Assembly (NCBI GenBank): GCA_007695205.1
Contig: REEF01000673.1
Location: 1-10,924, forward strand
DNA: 10,924 nt
Origin: Planctomycetaceae bacterium
Lineage (GTDB): Bacteria; Planctomycetota; Planctomycetia; Pirellulales; Pirellulaceae
Reading direction: 5' to 3'
Numbering within the stretch: the first letter of the stretch is position 1; every line of letters starts with the position of its first letter. Made by a program: the position numbers and the translations under genes. This document shows, piece by piece, positions 1-6,171 of this stretch. The notes under the pieces were generated by a model. That model made no database searches and had not been told where the DNA came from. It was given only the letters and a program-made list of their open reading frames with translations.

Positions 1-340
1 GCAAAATCGTCGTCCCACCGAGCAAGCTCGGCGGAGACGATGCGCAACTTCAAAGGCGCGAGTCCGTGGGACACGCGACGCCGCATCCGCCAAGAGTCGC
101 AACGCGACGGCAGGTGTCCCATGGCCGGAGCCGAACGGGAAGACGGTGGGGTGGGAGGGGAATCCCCGGTTGGACGCCGGTTCGGTTCGGGATGGATGCC
201 CGCCTGACGCGAGAAGCCAGCGGCTGCCGTTGCGGTGGCTGGATTTCGCACCGAATGTGCTATGCTGTTAGAAGGCTGGCTCGGCGATCGTCGGTCGTTT
301 GCCCCCATTGTCCGGTGGCCTTTTTTTTGCAGAGTTTGCG
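1..340. other. Gene-free left edge
   Basis: No convincing gene is seen here. All three forward frames are open through the first ~200 bases, so the tail of an upstream gene may enter the window, but no frame gives a recognisable protein. A small perfect inverted repeat (CCGAGC-AA-GCTCGG) lies at 18-31. A run of eight T at 321-328 sits just before the guaC start, without a good hairpin in front of it. Confidence 0.5.
258..266 (+). promoter_or_regulatory. Possible extended -10 promoter for guaC
   Basis: TG-C-TATGCT at 258-266 fits the extended -10 form TGnTATnnT and lies about 75 bases before the guaC start. No good -35 box is present at the usual distance (the 238-243 hexamer is poor), which extended -10 promoters tolerate. 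This is a motif match only. Confidence 0.3.
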
Positions 341-1375
341 ATGCACATCGACTACGACCCCAAACTTGATTTCGACGACGTCTTGATTCGGCCTAAGCGT
401 TCCGAGGCGCCCAGCCGTTCCGCCATCGAACTACAGCGGCACTATCGCTTTTTGAACAGCCAACGCCAGTGGTCAGGCATCCCGCTGGTAGCCTCGAACA
501 TGGATTCGATCGGAACCATCGAAATGGCTCGAGCGTTGGGGCCCGTTTCGATGACTTGCCTGCATAAGTACCATTCGGTCGATGATCTGTCCGCTTACTT
601 CTCGGACCCGGTGGCGCGCGGTCACACGTTCCTGACCATCGGTATCCGGGATCAGGATCTGGAAAGGCTCGAGTTCGTTCTTCAGAAGACCCATGTGGAT
701 TGTGTGTGTATCGATGCGGCGAACGGATATACCAAGTTTTTTGTGGACCGCGTCAAAGCTGTGCGTCACGCGCATCCGGAACTGATTATCATGGCGGGCA
801 ACGTCGCCACCCCCGACATGGTCCAAGAGTTACTCATCTCTGGTGCGGCCGACATCGTCAAGATCGGCATCGGGCCCGGCAGCGTCTGCACGACTCGGAT
901 CATGACGGCCATCGGCTATCCGCAATTGTCGGCGATCATCGAATGTGCCGATGCAGCCCACGGGTTGCGAGGCCATGTGTGTGCCGACGGCGGATGCCGC
1001 ACGCCCGGTGATGTGGTCAAGGCTTTTGCGGCCGGAGCCGACTTTGTGATGCTGGGCGGCATGTTGGCCGGACATGACGAATGCGGAGGTCCATGGGTGG
1101 ATCCGGACGATCGTGGGGCAGGCATGCGTTTCTATGGGATGTCCAGTCACACGGCCATCGAAAGATACGCGGGGGGGGTGCGCGACTATCGAGCTTGCGA
1201 GGGCAAGGAGACGATCGTCGCCCACAAGGGCCCGGTTCGCAAAACCCTGCAGGAGATTACCGGCGGCCTCCGCAGCGCGTGTGCGTATGTGGGTGCGTCC
1301 AGGCTGAAGGATCTTTCGAAGTGCACCACCTTTGTCATCTGCCATCGCACTCACAACACCGTGTTTGGCATCTGA
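341..1375 (+). CDS. guaC: GMP reductase
   Basis: NADPH-dependent cytosolic enzyme that deaminates GMP to IMP, returning guanine nucleotides to the adenine branch in purine salvage. The 344-residue product matches the E. coli GuaC length (347) and aligns along its whole length: LDFDDVLIRPKRS near residues 9-21, the ASNMDSIGT block at 51-59, the potassium/GMP loop GIGPGSVCTT at 176-185 with catalytic Cys183, ECADAAHGL at 201-209, DGGC at 216-219, GGMLAGH at 239-245, FYGMSS at 264-269, and the mobile flap EGK at 287-289. No CBS domains are present, which separates it from IMP dehydrogenase. I chose ATG 341 because it gives the usual family N-terminus; an in-frame TTG at 299 would only add an unconserved stretch. 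There is no clear Shine-Dalgarno, but a T8 tract lies 12 bases upstream of the start. It appears to be transcribed alone. IMP dehydrogenase is the only realistic alternative and fits worse. Confidence 0.95.
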   Translation: MHIDYDPKLDFDDVLIRPKRSEAPSRSAIELQRHYRFLNSQRQWSGIPLVASNMDSIGTIEMARALGPVSMTCLHKYHSVDDLSAYFSDPVARGHTFLTIGIRDQDLERLEFVLQKTHVDCVCIDAANGYTKFFVDRVKAVRHAHPELIIMAGNVATPDMVQELLISGAADIVKIGIGPGSVCTTRIMTAIGYPQLSAIIECADAAHGLRGHVCADGGCRTPGDVVKAFAAGADFVMLGGMLAGHDECGGPWVDPDDRGAGMRFYGMSSHTAIERYAGGVRDYRACEGKETIVAHKGPVRKTLQEITGGLRSACAYVGASRLKDLSKCTTFVICHRTHNTVFGI

Positions 1376-1570
1376 TTTCTGCAGATTTCGCGGAGTCTCT
1401 CCTTCCAAAAGAACAAAAGCCTCCCCCGAAACGAGGCAGAGCGAAAGTTTTTTCCAAGATTTTGATTTCTCTGGCTCTTCACGCGAATCTTTTTGTGACT
1501 GTTCGGGTTTAACGGTGCATCGGTGACACGGACCATCGGTCATTGCCGCCGATATTCACTGACCGCGCCC

Positions 1571-1593
1571 CAGTGCGGCCTTGTGCCGCACTG
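1571..1593 (+). repeat. Perfect inverted repeat, hairpin before terminator
   Basis: CAGTGCGGC and GCCGCACTG form nine perfect pairs around the five-base loop CTTGT. It lies five bases before the terminator hairpin. Its TGCGG (1574-1578) could instead pair with CCGCA (1601-1605) in the left arm of that terminator, so the two structures may compete. Confidence 0.6.
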
Positions 1594-1598
1594 AACCC

Positions 1599-1647
1599 TA
1601 CCGCAGGTTTTTCATCTTCGGATGCAGAGACCTGCGGTATTTTTTTT
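1599..1647 (+). terminator. Intrinsic terminator downstream of guaC
   Basis: TACCGCAGGT (1599-1608) and ACCTGCGGTA (1630-1639) form a perfect ten-pair stem with a 21-base loop, directly followed by eight T (1640-1647). This is the classic rho-independent form for forward transcription. It lies about 225 bases after the guaC stop, so it either ends a long guaC 3' UTR or acts as an attenuator in the leader of the small membrane gene at 1780. Confidence 0.75.
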
Positions 1648-1779
1648 GCCTACGGCGACTGGGCTTGGGGTGCCATCCCACCATCCGAGTCGGTATCATG
1701 GGGACCGGTTTATTTGGATCGACGGCAGCAGAGCCGGCGCGTATCGGAGCCCACTGTCCACGGGAGGCCCCTAGTTGTG

Positions 1780-2058
1780 ATGTTTTTCGGAGCCGTGATG
1801 CTCATCCTGGCCGCAGGATGGTTCTTCTACAAAGTCTATGTCGCCTATACCTCTGCGGGGGGGACTGACTTTGCCATGCCCATTTATGACGCGGCAATGT
1901 ATCCGCCGATCATTGCGACGATCGGCCTGTATCTGACGTTGACCGCCCAAGAGATCGAGTGGTCGGTGTGGCTCTACGTCGGCACCTGGGTGGGAGTCAC
2001 TCTGTTGGCGGTCGGGCTCTTGTGGCTGATGGAACAATTGGGCGACAAACCACTGTAA
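1780..2058 (+). CDS. Small membrane protein of unknown function
   Basis: I do not recognise this protein. From ATG 1780 it has 92 residues with three likely membrane segments: about 2-23 (rich in F, A, L, Y), about 41-56 (PPIIATIGLYLTLTA) and about 61-87 (a Trp-rich helix, WLYVGTW...LLWLM). Few charged residues occur outside the joining loops and the short C-terminal tail. The frame is open back to 1543, but the upstream part covers the terminator and looks non-coding. GGAGG at 1763-1767 lies nine bases before a GTG at 1777 and twelve before ATG 1780, so either may be the start. The stop lies 35 bases from the end of the convergent cbiO. It is not a CbiN-like subunit: it lies on the opposite strand and lacks CbiN features. 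Its reality rests on the hydrophobic pattern and ribosome binding site. Confidence 0.6.
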   Translation: MFFGAVMLILAAGWFFYKVYVAYTSAGGTDFAMPIYDAAMYPPIIATIGLYLTLTAQEIEWSVWLYVGTWVGVTLLAVGLLWLMEQLGDKPL

Positions 2059-2093
2059 GCAACCGGCCGGCGATGCAGATTGCCAAGGTGTTC

Positions 2094-2807
2094 TCAGGCC
2101 GTTTGTTGTCGTGCCGAGCGAACGGCAGGATTTGCTGCCCAATCGCGCGAAGACTCCGGGGTGAATCGTCCTGCGGTCAGCCGCAACGAACGATTCACTA
2201 GCCCTCCCAACAGGCGGGGGTCATGAGTAGCAAGCACCATCGCCTGAGGCAGTTCGGCCAACACGTCGACCACATGCTGGGCTGCTGCGTCATCCAAACC
2301 TGCCGTGGGTTCATCCAGCAGGAGGACTTCGGGCAGCATCGCCAGCACGGCGGCCAATGCTACCATGCGTTTTTCGCCACCAGACAACTTGTAAGTGATT
2401 CGAGTTTCGAACCCGCCCAACCCTAACAGACTCAAGGTTCGTGAAACGATCCGCCGAACTTCTTCCCGAGACTTTCCCATATTCAAGGGTCCGAACGCCA
2501 CATCTTCGGCCACGGTAGGGCAAAAAAGTTGATCGTCGGAATCTTGGAACAAAAAGCCGACTCGCCGCCGTACTTCGCGAAAATCCCGTTCATTGCAGCA
2601 CGGTTGCCCAAAAATCCGGACATGGCCCGAGGTGGGTTTCAGCAGTCCCACGATCAGCTTGAGCACCGTCGTTTTTCCGCTGCCGTTGGTGCCCACCAAG
2701 CCAACTCGCTCGTTCGCATCAAGCTGGAAAGAGCAGCGAGCCAGCACCGGCCGTTCCGGGCTGTAGCCATAGCTGACCTTGTCCAAAACAACCAGACCGT
2801 CTTTCAT
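2094..2807 (-). CDS. cbiO: ECF-type nickel/cobalt transporter ATP-binding protein
   Basis: Cytoplasmic ATPase that powers metal uptake with the membrane proteins CbiQ and CbiM. The 237-residue product is a complete single ABC domain: Walker A GTNGSGKTT at 39-47 (Lys45), Q-loop FQDSDDQLF at 87-95 (Gln88), signature LSGGE at 141-145, Walker B VLLLDEP at 161-167 (catalytic Glu166), D-loop AGLD at 169-172, and switch His195 in ATHD. The FQDSDDQLF form is typical of CbiO/EcfA ATPases. I chose ATG 2807 because it overlaps the cbiQ stop in an ATGA and gives the usual family start (LDKVSYGY); a longer reading would only repeat the cbiQ sequence in another frame. GGAG lies five bases before it. It is the last gene of the operon; no clear terminator is seen in the 35-base gap to the convergent gene. 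The metal cannot be told from the ATPase, so nikO is an equally fair name. Confidence 0.92.
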   Translation of the reverse strand: MKDGLVVLDKVSYGYSPERPVLARCSFQLDANERVGLVGTNGSGKTTVLKLIVGLLKPTSGHVRIFGQPCCNERDFREVRRRVGFLFQDSDDQLFCPTVAEDVAFGPLNMGKSREEVRRIVSRTLSLLGLGGFETRITYKLSGGEKRMVALAAVLAMLPEVLLLDEPTAGLDDAAAQHVVDVLAELPQAMVLATHDPRLLGGLVNRSLRLTAGRFTPESSRDWAANPAVRSARQQTA

Positions 2808-3583
2808 GCCCACTCCAGTGCAGCCAGACCCGCCAGTACCACCAGGACGAGCGCGGAAAACCAAGCGTCCCGAACGGTCAGCGCGGCGTGGTCCAATGGA
2901 TGGAACCGGCCACAGAAGCCGCGGCATTTCATCGCCGCCACGATCCGATCAGCACGATCCACGCTGCGCACCAACAGCATCCCGACCAGATAACCGAACG
3001 AACGGTAGGTGTGCCCATCGACGCGAGGCCGAAAGCCGCGCATCTTCATCGCGGACCAAAGCCTGGTGTACTCCCGCTGTAAAACCTCCAGGTAACGGAC
3101 GGTGAACAGCAGCAGATGCGTCAGTTTTTCCGGAACGCCTAACCTTCCTAAGGCGTAGCCGATCGAAGCCATTTCCAGGCGGGCCAACAGCACCAGAACG
3201 CCCAGTACAATCGCGTTGGCCTTCAAGCCGATCCACAGCGCTTGGACCAGTCCCTCGCGAGCCACGACGATCGGACCAACGCTCAGCACGGGCGTCGCAC
3301 CACCGCTCAGGGGTAGCAACCCCAACAGCATCAAAACCAACAGGTTGACAGGTATCAGCCGCTTCCAGCGCTGTTGCCCCAAGGCTCCCGTCCACCCTGC
3401 GCCGACGACCACAACGGCCAGGGCCGCGACCAGCGTCGGCAGGCTGTCGACGGCGGTGACCAGCACCGAAAAACTGACCGCGGCGATCAACCGTGTGCGC
3501 GGATCCACACCGTCCAGACGCCAAACGCTCGCGGGGACAAACGAGGCATCATAGGTGGCGGCGTTTTCGATGACGTTGGCCAT
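2804..3583 (-). CDS. cbiQ: ECF-type nickel/cobalt transporter transmembrane (T) protein
   Basis: Membrane coupling protein that links the ATPase CbiO to the substrate-binding CbiM in a group II ECF transporter. The 259-residue product begins LDGVDPRTRLIAA (residues 23-35), a typical EcfT/CbiQ opening, then has hydrophobic segments at about 32-62, 78-92, 118-134, 194-206 and 241-257. Two coupling motifs of the A-x-x-R-G kind are present, AMKMRG at 178-183 and AMKCRG at 217-222; in this family the paired arginines dock into the ATPase dimer. ATG 3583 is chosen because it overlaps the cbiM stop as TAATG, with GGAG three bases before it. Its stop overlaps the cbiO start (ATGA). This spacing implies translational coupling and near-equal expression of the three subunits. 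Confidence 0.92.
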   Translation of the reverse strand: MANVIENAATYDASFVPASVWRLDGVDPRTRLIAAVSFSVLVTAVDSLPTLVAALAVVVVGAGWTGALGQQRWKRLIPVNLLVLMLLGLLPLSGGATPVLSVGPIVVAREGLVQALWIGLKANAIVLGVLVLLARLEMASIGYALGRLGVPEKLTHLLLFTVRYLEVLQREYTRLWSAMKMRGFRPRVDGHTYRSFGYLVGMLLVRSVDRADRIVAAMKCRGFCGRFHPLDHAALTVRDAWFSALVLVVLAGLAALEWA

Positions 3584-4227
3584 TAGCTCCGATCCTGAAG
3601 ACCTTGTGGTGTTGCCAAAAACAGCCGTTCCGGACATACCTGACGCAGGAAGACGATGGCACTGCCGACGACCAGGCCCTCGATCACCGCCACGGCCAAA
3701 TGGAACGAAAACACCGCCTTGGCGACCAATTCGAATGACTCGCCGGAAACCCACAACGCAGCCGATATCAAAAAGGCTGAACCTAGAATGGCCGCCGAAC
3801 CAGCCCCAAAACCGGCCAAAAAGTTAAGCGATCGATTGCCACTATGGGACATTCGTTGAAAAATGTAGTAGACGGCCACCGCCGGCAGTGCCATCGCCAA
3901 CGTGTTGATCCCCAGCGCCAATAATCCCCCATGCCCGACCAACACGGCTTGCAGCAACAAGGCGATCAGCAACGCCGGAAACGCTGTCCAGCCCAGCAAC
4001 AGACCGACCAGTCCACTGAGCGTCAGATGGATGCTCGTCACACCCACCGGGATGTGGATCAGCGAAACCACAAAAAAAACGGCACTGACCAAGGCCACTC
4101 GCGGAACCTGCTCGTGATCCATCGCGCGCAGCCCCAGCGCGGTTCCGGCCAACGCGCCGACACCGCCGAGGCACAGAACGCCGATCCCTTGCGGCGAACC
4201 CGACAAAACAGCTTCGTGCAGATGCAT
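3583..4227 (-). CDS. cbiM: ECF-type nickel/cobalt transporter substrate-binding (S) protein
   Basis: Membrane protein that captures Ni2+ or Co2+ from outside. The 214-residue product begins Met-His; in the solved NikM family the free N-terminus, His2 and His67 hold the metal in a square plane, and here both His2 and His67 (in SIHLTLSG) fall at exactly those positions. This fixes the start at ATG 4227, since a longer N-terminus would destroy the site. Further family blocks are HIPVG at 58-62, GLLLGW at 75-80, ALLLQAVLVGHGG at 89-101, LGINTLAM at 105-112 and HLAVAVIEGL at 176-185. Six or so membrane segments are visible. No CbiN/NikN or NikL/NikK gene stands beside it. Nickel versus cobalt cannot be decided: no cobalamin riboswitch or metal-enzyme gene is in the window. 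It is the first gene of the cbiMQO operon; its ribosome binding site is weak. Confidence 0.92.
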   Translation of the reverse strand: MHLHEAVLSGSPQGIGVLCLGGVGALAGTALGLRAMDHEQVPRVALVSAVFFVVSLIHIPVGVTSIHLTLSGLVGLLLGWTAFPALLIALLLQAVLVGHGGLLALGINTLAMALPAVAVYYIFQRMSHSGNRSLNFLAGFGAGSAAILGSAFLISAALWVSGESFELVAKAVFSFHLAVAVIEGLVVGSAIVFLRQVCPERLFLATPQGLQDRS

Positions 4228-4266
4228 ACGCTCGCAATACCCAACGTGGCCGTTGCTACCACCCGG

Positions 4267-4295
4267 ATTTCACACAAAACGAAAAAATGTAACAA
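4267..4295 (-). promoter_or_regulatory. Possible promoter of cbiMQO
   Basis: On the reverse strand TTGTTA (4295-4290) and TGAAAT (4272-4267) are separated by 17 bases, each matching four of six consensus positions, in an AT-rich patch about 40 bases before cbiM. No NikR-type or cobalamin-riboswitch sequence is seen near it. Motif match only. Confidence 0.35.
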
Positions 4296-4412
4296 ACCAG
4301 TCTTCAGTTTGATCGCTGGCCGGGTTTTTCGCAAGGGGGCTTTGAGCGAGAGTCATCGACTACAATGGAAGGTAACGGGGATCGGGAGTCGTTTTCGGCC
4401 AACCACGTAGTA

Positions 4413-4435
4413 GGTCCCGCGCGCCGAGCGGGACC
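4413..4435. repeat. GC-rich perfect hairpin, REP-like
   Basis: GGTCCCGC and GCGGGACC form eight perfect GC-rich pairs around a seven-base loop (GCGCCGA). It lies downstream of the transglutaminase-like gene and could stabilise or end its transcript. From memory, hairpins of this GGTCCCGC type recur between genes of Pirellula-like planctomycetes; no second copy is present in this window, so the repeat-family idea is unproven. Confidence 0.5.
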
Positions 4436-4458
4436 CACCGCCCCCTTCCGCCGATACC

Positions 4459-4490
4459 ACCAAGAAATACCTGGCAGGGTTCTTCTTGGT
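4459..4490. repeat. Inverted repeat after the transglutaminase-like gene
   Basis: ACCAAGAA (4459-4466) and TTCTTGGT (4483-4490) form eight perfect pairs with a 16-base loop, starting 23 bases after the stop of the reverse-strand gene. It may act as a 3'-end hairpin, but no U tract follows on that strand. Confidence 0.45.
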
Positions 4491-4513
4491 CTGTCAGGGG
4501 TTCCTCTGTACCG

Positions 4514-5824
4514 TCAGCCGGCGACTTGAGGCCCGAACTCGATGGTCGGTTGCTCAGCACGATCCGCACGGACTCCCGTGTCGTCTGGGGGATCGTTCTC
4601 TGACGCGGCGGGCGAGAGCTGATCGCTGACGCGCAACTCGCCAGCGGGGACCAGCGGATCGATCGGCGTCGCGTTCCAGTCCCTGTCGACAACCACCGCT
4701 GGCTTCCCTGTCTGTGCCGATGCACTGGCGTGATCCGATAGATGCGTGTCCACACGGTTGACCGTGTAGCCCACAGGAACTAGATCATCGGGGTCTGCCA
4801 ATACGAGCAGACGATCCTCTCTCGGAGGATCGACGACCACCCATTTCTGCCGCAGTTCTGCGGGTACTGAATCGCGCCAGATCGACAACACCTGCTGGAC
4901 GTTCAGGTGCGGATTGCCCAAGCGATTGCCTGGCTGGCGGCCCGCTTTGGGTTGAAGAGGCAACCAGAGCATGGCGATTCGAGAGCTGTTCCGATGAAAG
5001 CGACCACCGATGATCTCGCCCTGGGAATTCAGATCCAGGAGATAGTGGAAACTTTTGACGCGATGAATCCTGGGACTCTCGTCGTACTCGCGGTTGCTGT
5101 CCAGCATATACCCCAGGTTCAACTTTACCTCGACCTGTCGCGGAGAACGCCGAACGGAATCCGAATTGTAGGCCCAGACCGGATAGTTCCATCGTTCCTC
5201 GCCCGGATCCGCTTCCATCCCCAACGCATGCTGCCCACGACCGACCCAATTGGCCAGCACTGCGTGGAGTAGCGCTGCGTTGATGTTCTTATCCGAACCG
5301 GAAAGATCGACCACGTCGTTGTATAAGTACAACTCGGCTAGAAGCCCTTTGATGTCCGAAGGCGTAAAAACGACACCATTGCGGACGACATTCTTTTGCG
5401 GCTCGGCATGGCGAATCGCGGCGGCAGCCCAGCCATTGCAATGTCCTGACCAATCGGGCACGGCCATCCGGCTGCCCCACCGCAACCCCAACAAGGGCCC
5501 ACGAACGTCTTCTTTCGCCTTCCAAGCTTGAACATCCCATTCTTCGAATGCGGTTGCCAATGGCCGACCCTGATGAAAGGCCCGGTCATACTTCCGCATG
5601 ATCGGAATCGTTCCTCCGCTATTATCAGGGTAGACATAGCCAGAGTAGGGTACTTGGTGGTTGCGAACGGAGCCCTTTTCGGGAAGTTCGTCAAATCTCC
5701 ACGAGAAATCATACCCCCAATACTGGCGGTATATGTCTTGTTGTTTCTGTTTATCGGATTGAGGAATCGTCGATCCCAAGGGGATCGTGACCATCAAGAT
5801 TGACAACGCAATCGTGGTTCCCAT
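4514..5824 (-). CDS. Exported transglutaminase-elicitor-like protein
   Basis: Probably a secreted or periplasmic transglutaminase-fold enzyme, related to the oomycete transglutaminase-elicitor family that also occurs in bacteria. The 436-residue product has a hydrophobic N-terminus (about 3-19) that resembles a signal peptide but lacks basic residues in front. The supporting blocks are PDWSGHCNGWAAA at 123-135, with Cys129 as likely nucleophile; NGVVFTPSDIKGLLAELY at 149-166; His187 in LLHAVLANWVGRG; Asp206 shortly before ERWNYPVWAYNSD at 210-222; and a closing YLLDLNSQGEIIGGRF...LWLP block at 261-289. Cys, His and Asp would form the triad. Beyond about residue 330 is an acidic, proline-rich, low-complexity tail that I cannot assign. 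ATG 5824 has GGAG six bases upstream. It is read alone, divergent from the propeller gene. Cross-linking, deamidation or peptide cleavage are all possible activities; the substrate is unknown. Confidence 0.72.
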   Translation of the reverse strand: MGTTIALSILMVTIPLGSTIPQSDKQKQQDIYRQYWGYDFSWRFDELPEKGSVRNHQVPYSGYVYPDNSGGTIPIMRKYDRAFHQGRPLATAFEEWDVQAWKAKEDVRGPLLGLRWGSRMAVPDWSGHCNGWAAAAIRHAEPQKNVVRNGVVFTPSDIKGLLAELYLYNDVVDLSGSDKNINAALLHAVLANWVGRGQHALGMEADPGEERWNYPVWAYNSDSVRRSPRQVEVKLNLGYMLDSNREYDESPRIHRVKSFHYLLDLNSQGEIIGGRFHRNSSRIAMLWLPLQPKAGRQPGNRLGNPHLNVQQVLSIWRDSVPAELRQKWVVVDPPREDRLLVLADPDDLVPVGYTVNRVDTHLSDHASASAQTGKPAVVVDRDWNATPIDPLVPAGELRVSDQLSPAASENDPPDDTGVRADRAEQPTIEFGPQVAG

Positions 5825-6171
5825 TGTCTACTCCGTTAGGCAAATAGGCTCGACACATATCGGATGGCGTCGTGTGGATCTGTCCGAGTCCACGTCCCGA
5901 ACGAAGTGTCTGCGACTCTTGTGAGATGCTTCAACGCATTTCCGTTCTTGGTAATACTTCGGCAGGGGGAGAATCGGACTGAGCCACATCCGAATCGAAG
6001 CCAGCCGTTCCGGAATCAATGGTACGCTTGCACCGTCTATGTCGGACGTGCGAGACAGGTTAAATTTGCGGTATGGATAAAACAACGAATGTTTCGATTT
6101 CGTTGGGAGTGTGACGCGAAAGGCCGCGACCCGCTCGCCAACGCGAAAAGAACTGAAGGAGATTGCTGTCG
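5825..6171. other. Divergent promoter region
   Basis: Lies between the starts of two divergent genes for exported proteins. Each gene has a Shine-Dalgarno here: GGAG on the reverse strand at 5834-5831 and AAGGAG on the forward strand at 6156-6161. Frames open across the region on both strands overlap the start of the propeller gene or run into ribosome binding sites, and none encodes a recognisable protein. No strong reverse-strand promoter is seen. Confidence 0.5.
6052..6081 (+). promoter_or_regulatory. Possible promoter of the propeller gene
   Basis: GAGACA (6052-6057) and GATAAA (6076-6081) are 18 bases apart, each matching four of six sigma-70 consensus positions, in an AT-richer patch about 90 bases before the start. 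Weak motif match only. Confidence 0.25.

Larger units (their letters stand above)
1376..1779 (+). other. Long structured gap between guaC and the small membrane gene
   Basis: About 400 bases without a supported gene. A forward frame is open from 1543 into the membrane gene, but its first 79 codons run through two strong hairpins and a T8 tract and encode nothing recognisable, so I treat them as non-coding. Three inverted repeats follow one another at 1537-1565, 1571-1593 and 1599-1639. The stretch 1648-1779 shows no clear promoter, only a purine-rich ribosome binding site at its end. Confidence 0.6.
4228..4513. other. Intergenic region between transglutaminase-like gene and cbiM
   Basis: Holds the AT-rich cbiM promoter region (about 4260-4300) and two perfect inverted repeats at 4413-4435 and 4459-4490. 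Neither repeat is followed by a T tract on either strand, so a classical terminator is not shown. No gene is supported here. Confidence 0.5.

Noticed and set aside
3..41. KIVVPPSKLGG reading at the left edge, resembling the end of an FKBP-type isomerase
   Set aside because: The likeness covers only a few residues, and the frame runs on for more than 100 codons without any FKBP ending.
66..386. Open forward frame overlapping the guaC start
   Set aside because: The product is Arg-, Cys- and Gly-rich with no family likeness, has no good ribosome binding site and overlaps guaC in another frame.
1419..1453. GCCTC/GAGGC stem followed by a T run after guaC
   Set aside because: The stem has only five pairs and the T run begins ten bases later, so it does not fit an intrinsic terminator.
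830..1543. Long reverse-strand open frame opposite guaC
   Set aside because: It lies fully opposite a well-conserved gene, encodes no recognisable protein and is explained by the codon bias of guaC.
4228..4400. Cobalamin riboswitch or NikR site before cbiM
   Set aside because: No B12-box-like sequence or NikR-type inverted repeat is visible in the short leader.
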